9,897 nt of DNA from JBKPFU01 sp046728975 (GCA_046728975.1 JBKPFU010000016.1:1-9897), one strand, 5' to 3'. Counted from the first letter of the stretch, positions 1-6,721 are shown. Numbers and translations: made by a program. The notes: a model not told the origin generated them from the sequence alone.

Positions 1-897
1 GGTGATCACCTCGAGCGCGTCGACGACCCCCTGTGCGTCGCCTCCGCCGCCCAGGTCGCAGAAGTTTGCAGGCCGGCCGCCTACCTGGTCGATGACGTCG
101 AGCGTCGACATCACGAGGCCGGCGCCGTTGCCGAGGATCCCGACCTCGCCGTCCAGCTTGACGTAGGTGACGCCCTTCTCGCGCGCGAAGCGCTCCTGCG
201 GGTCGGCGGCCTCCACGTCACGCATCTCCGCGATGTCCGGATGGCGAAAGAGGGCGTTGTCGTCGACCGTGAACTTCGAGTCGAGGGCATGCACGATGCC
301 GCCGGGCCTGACGATCAGCGGGTTGATCTCGCAAAGCATTGCGTCGCAGCCGACGAAGCAGTCGTAGAGCTTCCCCGCGATCGCCGCGATCTGCTTCTGC
401 TCGCCGGGATCCTCGACGCCCGCGCCGTAGACGAGCCGCCTCGCCTGGTAGGGCTGGAAGCCCTCGAGCGGGTCGACGTGCAGGCGAACGAGAGCCTCCG
501 GCTTCGTCTCCGCCACCTCCTCGATCTCGACCCCGCCCTCCGTGGTGAACATCAGCAGCGTTTGCTTCGCGCCCCGGTCGAAGGTGAGCGAGAGGTAGTA
601 CTCCTTGGCGATGTCCGAAGCGCGCTCGACCCAGAGCTTCCGGACCACGTGGCCACGGATGTCGAGGCCGAGGATCTGTTCGGCCTTCGCGGCGGCGTCG
701 TCCGGCCCATCGGCGAGCTTGATCCCGCCGGCCTTGCCGCGCCCTCCGGTAAGGACCTGGGCCTTGACGACCACCGGGCCGCCGAGCGCCTCCGCGGCCG
801 CGCGGGCCTCGTCGGCGCTCCTCGCGAGCCGCCCTTCGGACACCGGGATGCCGAAGCGCTTGAAGAGCTCTTTGCCCTGGTACTCGTAGAGATCCAC
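1..897 (-). CDS. sucC: Succinyl-CoA synthetase (ADP-forming) beta subunit, partial (C-terminus beyond the window)
   Basis: Beta subunit of the TCA-cycle ligase that interconverts succinyl-CoA and succinate with NDP phosphorylation. It works in the cytoplasm as a complex with the alpha subunit SucD. The reverse strand is open for 299 codons from GTG at 897 to the window edge. Visible hallmarks are the N-terminal MDLYEYQGKELF, an ATP-grasp strand with K45 and a GGRGKAGG loop at 51-58, the CEINPL segment, the DSKF segment, and a GNGAGL stretch followed by an FCDLGGGGDA stretch. The last two open the CoA-ligase domain. The family is usually about 375-400 residues, so some 80-100 C-terminal residues are missing, and sucD would be expected further downstream on this strand. 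The GTG start is chosen because MDLYEYQ is the canonical N-terminus. No Shine-Dalgarno precedes it, and a TAGACT box lies 10 nt upstream. Confidence 0.96.
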   Translation of the reverse strand, partial: MDLYEYQGKELFKRFGIPVSEGRLARSADEARAAAEALGGPVVVKAQVLTGGRGKAGGIKLADGPDDAAAKAEQILGLDIRGHVVRKLWVERASDIAKEYYLSLTFDRGAKQTLLMFTTEGGVEIEEVAETKPEALVRLHVDPLEGFQPYQARRLVYGAGVEDPGEQKQIAAIAGKLYDCFVGCDAMLCEINPLIVRPGGIVHALDSKFTVDDNALFRHPDIAEMRDVEAADPQERFAREKGVTYVKLDGEVGILGNGAGLVMSTLDVIDQVGGRPANFCDLGGGGDAQGVVDALEVIT

Positions 898-907
898 GCG
901 GGCGGCG

Positions 908-913
908 AGTCTA
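908..913 (-). promoter_or_regulatory. Candidate -10 box (TAGACT) for sucC
   Basis: Read on the reverse strand, TAGACT (within CTATAGACT) ends 10 nt before the sucC GTG. There is no ribosome-binding site between them, so a leaderless or near-leaderless transcript is plausible. No convincing -35 hexamer is visible. This is an inference from the TAnnnT pattern. Confidence 0.35.
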
Positions 914-924
914 TAGGCCGCGTG

Positions 925-930
925 TAGGCT
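925..930 (+). promoter_or_regulatory. Candidate -10 box (TAGGCT) for the ABC exporter operon
   Basis: TAGGCT is followed by exactly 8 nt and then the GTG start of the ATPase gene at 939. No Shine-Dalgarno lies between them, which suggests leaderless transcription. The same hexamer with the same 8-nt spacing precedes the reverse-strand gene starting at 7416. The 12-mer TA(G/C)GCTCGCCTG here recurs at 2675-2686. Confidence 0.4.
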
Positions 931-938
931 CGCCTGCC

Positions 939-1895
939 GTGGAGGCAATCGCCGCGGAGGCGCTTCGCAAGCGTTACGAGGAGGTCCAGGCGCTCGACGG
1001 CGTCTCGTTCTCCGTGCAGGAGGGCGACGTGTTCGGACTGCTCGGGCCGAACGGCGCCGGGAAATCGACCACCGTCAAGGTGCTCACGACGCTGACGAAG
1101 CCCGACGAGGGCCGCGCCGAGGTCGCGGGCTTCGACGTCGTCCACGAACCGAACAAGGTGCGGCGGTCGATCGGCTACGTGCCGCAGTCCTCGGGCGTCG
1201 ACCGCGACGCCACCGGGCGCGAGAACCTGCTCCTCCAAGGGCGCGTGCAGGGCCTCGGCGGTGCGCGGCTGCACAGACGGGTGGACGAGCTGCTCGGCCA
1301 GCTGGGCCTCGCCGACGCGGCCGACCGCGTCGTCCGGGGCTATTCAGGCGGGATGAAGCGCCGGCTCGACGTAGCGCTCGGGCTCGTGCACTCCCCGCGC
1401 GTCCTCTTCCTGGACGAGCCGACGACCGGCCTCGACCCCGAGGCGCGGGCGGCGATGTGGCAGGAGCTCGAGGAGCTCGCGCGCCGCGAGGCGCTGACGA
1501 TCCTGCTCACGACGCATTACATGGAGGAGGCCGACCAGCTCGCCAATCGGCTGGCGATCATGAGCCGCGGCCGGATCGTCGTCGAAGGAACGCCGGAGGA
1601 GCTGAAGCAGAGCCTTCGCGGCGACTCCGTCACGGTCGAGGTCTCGGACGGCCGGGTCGACGATGCGCAGCAGGTCATCGCCGCCGTCCCAGGGGTGCAC
1701 GAGGTCGCGCTCGACGGCACGCAGCTCCGCAGCCGCGTGGCGAGCGGTGCGCGCGCGATCCCGACCATCCTCTCCGCGCTCGAGAGCCAGGGCATCGGCG
1801 TCGAGGCGGTCACGACCAGCCGGCCGTCGCTCGACGACGTCTACCTCCACTACACGGGCCGCGACTTCCGAGCGGAGGACGAAGCGGGCGCGTGA
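939..1895 (+). CDS. ABC-2 type exporter ATPase (DrrA-like, with C-terminal DUF4162-like domain)
   Basis: Cytoplasmic ATP-hydrolysing subunit of a drug/polyketide/lipid-type exporter, 318 aa. The nucleotide-binding domain is complete: Walker A GPNGAGKST at 36-44, Q-loop Q83 in YVPQSS, signature YSGGMKRRLD at 135-144, Walker B LFLDEP at 156-161 with catalytic E160, D-loop GLDPEA, and switch H193 in TTHYMEEAD. The region from about 215 to 300 (after EGTPEELK) fits the DUF4162 tail of the daunorubicin-resistance family. GTG at 939 is chosen because it gives the usual short lead-in to the EALRKRYEEVQALDGVSF strand. The stop overlaps the permease start by 4 bp, so the two form one operon. Neighbours do not identify the substrate. 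DrrA is a family resemblance, not a substrate claim. Confidence 0.95.
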   Translation: MEAIAAEALRKRYEEVQALDGVSFSVQEGDVFGLLGPNGAGKSTTVKVLTTLTKPDEGRAEVAGFDVVHEPNKVRRSIGYVPQSSGVDRDATGRENLLLQGRVQGLGGARLHRRVDELLGQLGLADAADRVVRGYSGGMKRRLDVALGLVHSPRVLFLDEPTTGLDPEARAAMWQELEELARREALTILLTTHYMEEADQLANRLAIMSRGRIVVEGTPEELKQSLRGDSVTVEVSDGRVDDAQQVIAAVPGVHEVALDGTQLRSRVASGARAIPTILSALESQGIGVEAVTTSRPSLDDVYLHYTGRDFRAEDEAGA

Positions 1896-2674
1896 CCCTC
1901 GCGGTTCGCCACACGTGGTTCATGGTCGGCCGCCAGGTCCGCAACCTGATGCGCGAGCCGATCTGGATTGCGCTCCTGCTCGTGCAGCCGATGGTCTGGC
2001 TGCTGCTCTACGGCCAGCTCTTCAAGCGCGTGACGAACCTGCCGGGCGGCGGCTTCGGAACGGCGTCGTACATCACCTTCCTCGCGCCGGCGATCGTGAT
2101 CATGAATGCCTTCTTCGGCGCTACGTGGAGCGGCATGGCGATGATCAGCGACCTCGATCGCGACGTGCTGCCGCGCTTCCTCGCCACCCCGGTGAGCCGC
2201 GCCTCGCTCGTCGTCTCGCAAATCGTTCGCTCGGCACTGATCGCGGTGATCCAGGGCATCATCATCCTGTTTGTCTCGCTCGCCCTCGGCGTCCACATCC
2301 ATACGGGCATCGAGGGCTGGATCGTGATCCTGGCCGCCGCCGCGTTGATGAACGCCGCCTTCGCGGGCCTCTCGAACGGCATCGCGCTGCTCGTGCGGAA
2401 GGAGGCGACCATGATCGCCGTGGCCAACTTCATCGGGCTGCCGCTGTTCTTCCTTTCGTCGACGCTGATCGCAATCAGCCAAATCCCAGGCTGGATGCAG
2501 GATGCGGCGAAGTTCAACCCCGTCAATTGGGGCGTGATCGCCGCCCGCGAGGTCGTGCTGCCGGGAACTGATTGGAACTCTGTCGCGCTTCACCTCGCGC
2601 TGCTTTTCGCACTGAGTGTGGCGACAGCCGCCTTCGCGACATGGACCTTCCGCGCGTACCAGCGCACGCTCTAG
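1892..2674 (+). CDS. ABC-2 type exporter permease (DrrB-like)
   Basis: Membrane partner of the preceding ATPase, about 260 aa, forming a half-transporter pair that probably assembles as two ATPases plus two permeases. The GTG at 1892 overlaps the ATPase TGA (GTGA), which indicates coupled translation; a GGAGG lies 13 nt upstream. Six hydrophobic segments are visible, at roughly residues 25-43, 60-80, 108-132, 140-162, 172-193 and 228-250. A conserved-looking cytoplasmic loop, DLDRDVLPRFLATPVSR, follows the second one, as is typical of ABC-2 permeases. The N-terminus carries the amphipathic stretch R-Q-V-R-N-L-M-R-E-P seen before the first helix in this family. A frame extending far upstream exists, but it runs through the ATPase coding sequence and is not used. 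Substrate unknown. Confidence 0.93.
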   Translation: MTLAVRHTWFMVGRQVRNLMREPIWIALLLVQPMVWLLLYGQLFKRVTNLPGGGFGTASYITFLAPAIVIMNAFFGATWSGMAMISDLDRDVLPRFLATPVSRASLVVSQIVRSALIAVIQGIIILFVSLALGVHIHTGIEGWIVILAAAALMNAAFAGLSNGIALLVRKEATMIAVANFIGLPLFFLSSTLIAISQIPGWMQDAAKFNPVNWGVIAAREVVLPGTDWNSVALHLALLFALSVATAAFATWTFRAYQRTL

Positions 2675-2680
2675 TACGCT
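2675..2680 (+). promoter_or_regulatory. Candidate -10 box (TACGCT) for the acidic peptide/oxygenase operon
   Basis: TACGCT sits directly after the permease stop codon. A start site about 7 nt downstream would give a leader of roughly 18 nt that still contains the strong AAGGAGGT. The surrounding 12-mer matches the one before the ABC ATPase except for one base. No clear -35 is seen, so read-through from the exporter operon is also possible. Confidence 0.3.
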
Positions 2681-2694
2681 CGCCTGACCCGACG

Positions 2695-2702
2695 AAGGAG
2701 GT
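2695..2702 (+). promoter_or_regulatory. Strong Shine-Dalgarno for the acidic peptide
   Basis: AAGGAGGT is nearly a full match to the anti-Shine-Dalgarno and lies 3 nt before the ATG at 2706 (4 nt counted from GGAGG). It is the best ribosome-binding site in the window. It is strong support that the short, low-complexity reading frame behind it is translated. Confidence 0.7.
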
Positions 2703-2705
2703 CGA

Positions 2706-2888
2706 ATGAGCGAGACGATGGATCAGGGCGGCGCCAGCCTCGGCGACGAAGACATCGAGACCACGCCGAGCGGAACCGCGTCGGAAACGGTCGAAGGCGA
2801 CACCGACACGACCGACACGGGCGGCGGCGGAGGCGGCGACTCCGACTCGGACGACGCCGACGCCGACATGGACGACGCCGACAGCTGA
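2706..2888 (+). CDS. Small, extremely acidic Gly/Asp/Thr-rich protein, possible substrate of the adjacent oxygenase
   Basis: A 60-aa protein of a family I do not recognise. It contains 15 Asp and 5 Glu and no Lys, Arg, His, Cys, Asn or aromatic residue, so it should be strongly anionic and disordered. Three zones are visible. Residues 1-30 are a more complex head (MSETMDQGGASLGDEDIETT). Residues 31-44 are Asp/Thr-rich and end in a run of six glycines. Residues 45-60 are a tail of alternating Asp with Ser, Ala or Met. The optimal Shine-Dalgarno 3-4 nt upstream and the TGATG overlap with the oxygenase start argue that it is a real gene and that the two are made together. A conserved head, low-complexity acidic tail and adjacent 2-oxoglutarate oxygenase would suit a modified peptide precursor or a regulatory partner. 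That role is inference. Confidence 0.7.
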   Translation: MSETMDQGGASLGDEDIETTPSGTASETVEGDTDTTDTGGGGGGDSDSDDADADMDDADS

Positions 2889-4120
2889 TGGGGCGCGCGC
2901 TCGCGCGCGCGATTGAGCCGGTCGCGGAAGACCGGTTCTTCGCTGAGTACTGGGAGCAGCGCCCGCTCGTCGTCGAGCGCGACGAGGAGGCCCGCTTCAC
3001 CGAGCTGCTCTCGGTCGACGACGTCGAGCGCATCATCTCCGGCTCTGCAGTTCGCGCGCCCGCCTTCCGGCTCGTGAAGGCGGGCGCGCAGCTTGCGGAG
3101 CGCGACTACACGGTCGACATTCCGTGGCGGCCGTCGTCGCTCTCGGGGACGGTGGACGTCGATCGCGCAGCCGCCGAATTCGCCGGCGGGGCGACCGTCG
3201 TCCTCCAGGCGCTGCATGTCAACTGGACGCCTCTCGCCCGCTACTGCCGGGGGCTCGAGTCCGAGCTCGGCCACCCCGCGCAGGCGAACGCGTACTACAC
3301 GCCCGCCTCCGCCCAGGGCTTCGCCGTCCACCACGACACTCACGAGGTCCTCTGTCTCCAGGTGGCGGGGGAGAAGCGCTGGCTCGTCTACGAGCCGGTC
3401 TGGGAGCTCCCGCTCAAGCGGCAGGCCTACCGGCCGGAGCTCGGCGAGCCGGGCTCGCCTGTCCTCGACCTCACGCTGCGCGCCGGCGACACGCTCTATC
3501 TCCCCCGCGGGTGGCTGCACGAGGCGACCACGTCGGAGACCGATTCGCTGCACATCACCGTCGGGGTCAATGTGCGCACGTGGCACGACGCCGTCCGAGA
3601 CGCCCTCGAGGACTGCCGCGAGGAGCTCGAGTTCCGACGCAGCGTGCCCGCGACCGGAGAGATGGGCGCAGACCTGCTCGGGCTCCTGCGCGACCGGCTG
3701 AGCCCTGAACGCGTCGCCGAGCGGATGCGCTCGAAGCTCGTCGCCACGCGCCGGCCGGTTCGAAGCGACGCGCTGGCGCAGGCGCGGGCTGCGGACGAGT
3801 TGGCGCTCGAGACGGCCCTGGAACGGCGGGAGACCGTCTTGTTCGACCTGGTCGAGCGAGATGGTCGGGTCGTCCTGTCATTCGAGGGAAAGCAGGTTTC
3901 GCTTCCCGCGCAGGCGCGCGCGGCGGTCGAGGCGACCGCGTCGGCCACGGAGCCGTTCCGCCCGGCCGACCTGCCGGGGCTCGACGACGCCGGCCGCGTC
4001 GTTCTCGCGCGGCGCCTCGTGCGCGAAGGTTTCCTGCGCGTCAGTTCCGCGCCGGGAGCACGGAATGGGCGCGGACCTCGAAGCGCCGCGGGCGCGCAAG
4101 CGAAGAAGCGCCGCACGTGA
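2888..4120 (+). CDS. JmjC/Cupin_4-type Fe(II)/2-oxoglutarate oxygenase (ribosomal-oxygenase-like)
   Basis: A 410-aa cytoplasmic protein resembling the RoxA(YcfD)/MINA53/NO66 group, which hydroxylate side chains of ribosomal or other proteins using Fe(II), O2 and 2-oxoglutarate. The N-terminal FFAEYWEQRPLVV (17-29) is the usual opening of the family. The iron facial triad is H148-x-D150 in AVHHDTHEVLCLQV and H211 in AGDTLYLPRGWLHEA. K163 in GEKRW and the HITVG stretch after it fit the cosubstrate pocket. The tail, about 300-390, reads like a winged-helix domain (VERDGRVVLSFEGKQVSLP, then LVREGFLRV). The ATG overlaps the peptide stop and has no Shine-Dalgarno of its own. A GCGCGC-rich self-complementary stretch sits just inside the gene, so translation is probably coupled to the peptide. 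The last 80 bp are antisense to the next gene. The true substrate is unknown. Confidence 0.88.
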   Translation: MGRALARAIEPVAEDRFFAEYWEQRPLVVERDEEARFTELLSVDDVERIISGSAVRAPAFRLVKAGAQLAERDYTVDIPWRPSSLSGTVDVDRAAAEFAGGATVVLQALHVNWTPLARYCRGLESELGHPAQANAYYTPASAQGFAVHHDTHEVLCLQVAGEKRWLVYEPVWELPLKRQAYRPELGEPGSPVLDLTLRAGDTLYLPRGWLHEATTSETDSLHITVGVNVRTWHDAVRDALEDCREELEFRRSVPATGEMGADLLGLLRDRLSPERVAERMRSKLVATRRPVRSDALAQARAADELALETALERRETVLFDLVERDGRVVLSFEGKQVSLPAQARAAVEATASATEPFRPADLPGLDDAGRVVLARRLVREGFLRVSSAPGARNGRGPRSAAGAQAKKRRT

Positions 4121-4937
4121 GATAGGTGAGGTCGCCGTACCCGGTGGCGACCTCGAGCTCGTGCACGTCGCCCGTCTCTTCGACACGAAACCGGACGCGC
4201 GAGACGCCGTTCCCGAGGCTCTCGACGCCGACCAGCCGAAGCTCTCGTAGGCCGGTGAGACCGGTTTCCGCACGCACCGCTCGCTCTGCGGCCTGCACTG
4301 GAAACGGGTAGCAGCAGCGGCCGCGGTAGAACTCGAGCTCGATCTGCCCCTCCAGGTACGCGGCAAGCACCTTCCCGGCATCGGCGCGCTCGACGCGGCC
4401 GAAATAGAAACCCTCCGGGAGCACGAGCAGGTTGCCCGCGAAGCGGTCGCCACCTACGTGGGTGCACTGCCACAGCCGGTCGGGCTCGACCTCTTCCGCG
4501 AGCGCCTCGTACAGCGGCCTCCCGCGCAGGGCGCAGCAGGGGTCGCGCTTGCCGTGCGTGCAGACGAGGAAGAGCGGATGCTCGAGCCGCTCCCCGCCCT
4601 CGAGGTCGAGCGAAATTAGCTCCTCGTGCGCCTCGATCCGGCCCCCGTGGAGGGTCGCGTCGATCTCGTTGGAGCGGGCTACGAATGCAGCAAGATCCTT
4701 GCGGCCGCGCCGGTCGGGGCGTCGGATGAAGAGCGGCCGGGTTCGCGGCGCCGCGCTCGCGAGCCGGCGAATGTGAGCCTTCACCTGGTCGGACAAGCCG
4801 CTTCCGCGCACCGCGTCGCTGCTCCAGAGGCCTCGATACTCGAGCAGGATCCACCGATCGATCCGGCTGGCCGTGGCCGAGAGCGGTTCTGAGTTGTCGC
4901 GGGAGAGATCCGAGCAGAACGGCCTATCCCGCTTCAT
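4041..4937 (-). CDS. Sucrase/ferredoxin-like protein, thioredoxin-like [2Fe-2S] fold (Apd1/Aim32 family)
   Basis: A 298-aa protein of the sucrase/ferredoxin-like family, probably a thioredoxin-fold iron-sulfur redox protein; its electron partner is unknown. The N-terminus FCSDLSRDNSEPLSATASR, then WILLEYRGLW, is typical. The cluster region reads CTHGKRDPCCALRG (C126, C134, C135) followed by WQCTHVGGDRFAGN (C158, H160, D164). As I recall, yeast Apd1 uses two Cys nine residues apart and two His four residues apart. C126/C135 and H160/D164 keep that geometry, with Asp in place of the second His. The ATG at 4937 lies inside the end of the upstream carboxylase gene (14-bp overlap) behind an AGGAGAG. 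The two are therefore probably cotranscribed. The 3' end is antisense to the oxygenase gene. Confidence 0.88.
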   Translation of the reverse strand: MKRDRPFCSDLSRDNSEPLSATASRIDRWILLEYRGLWSSDAVRGSGLSDQVKAHIRRLASAAPRTRPLFIRRPDRRGRKDLAAFVARSNEIDATLHGGRIEAHEELISLDLEGGERLEHPLFLVCTHGKRDPCCALRGRPLYEALAEEVEPDRLWQCTHVGGDRFAGNLLVLPEGFYFGRVERADAGKVLAAYLEGQIELEFYRGRCCYPFPVQAAERAVRAETGLTGLRELRLVGVESLGNGVSRVRFRVEETGDVHELEVATGYGDLTYLTCGASSLARPRRFEVRAHSVLPARN

Positions 4938-6699
4938 CGCTCTCCTGCGTCACGATGCAAACCACCTGACCGGACTTGACCGGCTGGCCCGGCGCGACAG
5001 AGAGCTCGGTGACGCGGCCGGCGCGATGCGCGGTGATCTCGTTCTCCATCTTCATCGCCTCGACAATGCAGATCACCTGACCAGGGTTTACCTCGTCGCC
5101 CTCGGCGACCTCGACCGCGAGCACCGTGCCCTGCATCGGGGTGATGACGGCGTCCTTCGCGGCAGCGTGATGGCCGGCTTGGCCGCGTTCGCGGCGCCGT
5201 CTCGCGAGCTCTGCGTATGGCGGCTCGGGAATCAGCGCCTTGACCTCGAAGCGCCGGCCGTCGAGCTCGACCGCCGACGTCCGGTCGCGAACCACTCCGT
5301 CCGGAGAGATCCCTACGCTTGTTGTCATATGAGACAACTCGCCCGCTTGCTTGGCAAGAAGCTCCGATTCGACCACACCGTGGCACGTCGCCGCCTCCAC
5401 GAAGCACGGATGCTCGAGCAGCGCACGATGAAATCCGAGCAGCGTCGTGACGCCGCCGATCTCGTACTCGCCCAGGGCCCGCAGCGTCCGCCTCCGAGCA
5501 TGCTCACGGTCGACCCCGTGCACGACGAGCTTCGCGATCAGCGGGTCGTACAGGCCGATCACCTCCGAGCCCGCCGTCACGCCCGAGTCCACCCGCACAC
5601 CGGGCCCACCCGGTTCCCGGTAGCTCGTGATCCGCCCGGGCGCGGGCAGGAAGCCGTTAGCCGGGTCCTCGGCGTTGATGCGGCACTCGATCGCGTGCCC
5701 GGCCAGACGAACGTCCTCCTGACGCAGCCATAGCGGCTCTCCCGCCGCGATCAGAACCTGCTCGCGAACGAGATCGAGCCCCGTGACGAGCTCCGTGACC
5801 GTGTGCTCGACCTGGATCCGCGTGTTCATCTCCAGGAACCAGTAGTTGCCGTCACGGTCGAGCAGGCCCTCGATCGTCCCGGCGCTCCGGTAGCCGACGG
5901 CTCGCGCTGCGTCGACCGCGATCGCGCCGATCCGTTCGCGCATGGCGGCGTCGACCGCCGGCGAAGGGGTCTCCTCCACCAACTTCTGGTGGCGGCGCTG
6001 GATCGTGCAGTCGCGCTCCCCGAGGTGGATCACGTTCCCCTCGGCATCGGCCAGCACCTGCACTTCGACGTGACGCGGATCCTCCAGGTACCGCTCCACG
6101 TAGACCGAGGGGTCGGAGAAGTACGCCTCGCCCTCCCGGCGCGCGGACGCGAGCGAGCGCTCGACCTCGTCTCGGCCGCGCACGACCTTCAGCCCCTTGC
6201 CGCCGCCACCCGCGGCGGCCTTGATCGCGATCGGCCAGCCGAGGTCGTCGCCCAGACGCGACGCCTCCTCGGCCGAACCGACGGGGTCGGTCGTCCCGGG
6301 GATGATCGGAACTCCGGCCGCCTGCATACGCTCGCGAGCGGCCGTTTTCGAGCCCATGATCTCGATCGCCTCCGGCGGAGGGCCGATCCAGACGAGACCG
6401 GCCTCCTCGCACGCGCGCGCGAAAGCGGCATTCTCGGCCAGGAACCCGTACCCGGGATGCACCGCTTCGGCGCCTGCCCGCAGAGCCGCTTCGATGATCC
6501 GCTCCTGGTTCAGGTAGCTCTCGGCGGGAGGGCCCGGGCCGATTAGATACGACTCGTCGGCGAGCGCGGTGTGAAGGGAGGCGCGGTCGGCCTCTGAGTA
6601 GACGCCGATCGCCGCGATCCCGAGGTCGCGTAGCGTGCGGAAGATCCGGATCGCGATTTCGCCGCGGTTTGCAACCAGAACTTTCGAGAACGGCGGCAC
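4924..6699 (-). CDS. Acyl-CoA carboxylase alpha subunit: biotin carboxylase fused to biotin carboxyl carrier domain
   Basis: A 591-aa cytoplasmic subunit that carboxylates its own biotin with ATP and bicarbonate and hands the carboxyl group to a separate carboxyltransferase beta subunit, giving malonyl- or methylmalonyl-CoA. Domains run in the usual order. The N-terminal biotin carboxylase fold is FSKVLVANRGEIAIRI. The ATP-grasp has K118, K160 and a GGGGKG loop at 164-169, and HVEVQVLAD follows. The catalytic stretch is EMNTRIQVEH near residue 290. The C-terminal domain and linker lead to a biotinyl domain with EAMKMEN, the biotinylated lysine being K550. The length matches actinobacterial AccA/PccA-type proteins. 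GTG at 6699 is chosen because it gives the conserved N-terminus; a start at 6744 would overlap the opposite gene. No carboxyltransferase gene is in view, so the acyl-CoA preference cannot be read. It overlaps the redox-protein gene downstream. Confidence 0.95.
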   Translation of the reverse strand: MPPFSKVLVANRGEIAIRIFRTLRDLGIAAIGVYSEADRASLHTALADESYLIGPGPPAESYLNQERIIEAALRAGAEAVHPGYGFLAENAAFARACEEAGLVWIGPPPEAIEIMGSKTAARERMQAAGVPIIPGTTDPVGSAEEASRLGDDLGWPIAIKAAAGGGGKGLKVVRGRDEVERSLASARREGEAYFSDPSVYVERYLEDPRHVEVQVLADAEGNVIHLGERDCTIQRRHQKLVEETPSPAVDAAMRERIGAIAVDAARAVGYRSAGTIEGLLDRDGNYWFLEMNTRIQVEHTVTELVTGLDLVREQVLIAAGEPLWLRQEDVRLAGHAIECRINAEDPANGFLPAPGRITSYREPGGPGVRVDSGVTAGSEVIGLYDPLIAKLVVHGVDREHARRRTLRALGEYEIGGVTTLLGFHRALLEHPCFVEAATCHGVVESELLAKQAGELSHMTTSVGISPDGVVRDRTSAVELDGRRFEVKALIPEPPYAELARRRRERGQAGHHAAAKDAVITPMQGTVLAVEVAEGDEVNPGQVICIVEAMKMENEITAHRAGRVTELSVAPGQPVKSGQVVCIVTQESDEAG

Positions 6700-6716
6700 G
6701 GGAGGCTTATTCTCCC
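6700..6716. repeat. Short inverted repeat in the 22-bp divergent gap
   Basis: GGGAG (6700-6704) and CTCCC (6712-6716) flank a 7-nt AT-rich centre that contains the candidate pgsA -10 box. It could be an operator shared by the carboxylase and pgsA, but 5-bp arms in such GC-rich DNA may be chance. Confidence 0.2.
6708..6713 (+). promoter_or_regulatory. Candidate -10 box (TATTCT) for pgsA
   Basis: TATTCT is followed by 8 nt and the pgsA ATG, the same spacing as at 925-939 and at 7430-7416. No Shine-Dalgarno lies between box and start, so a leaderless transcript is likely. No clear -35 is seen. Confidence 0.45.
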
Positions 6717-6721
6717 TGCAC

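Noticed and set aside
241..927. Long forward reading frame opposite sucC
   Set aside because: It is the complement of sucC, whose reverse frame shows continuous family motifs. The forward translation is Arg/Ala/Asp/Glu-rich with no recognisable motif.
552..1274. Reverse-strand frame spanning the sucC/ABC junction
   Set aside because: It would cross two clear genes in the wrong frame and resembles nothing. This is typical of out-of-frame reading in GC-rich DNA.
3496..4854. Long reverse frame covering the oxygenase 3' part and the redox gene
   Set aside because: The translation is Arg/Pro/Ser-rich and without motifs, while the 298-aa frame at 4041-4937 carries complete family signatures.
4873..5733. 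Forward frame opposite the biotin carboxylase
   Set aside because: It is the shadow of a gene with an intact biotinyl domain and has no motif or ribosome-binding site of its own.
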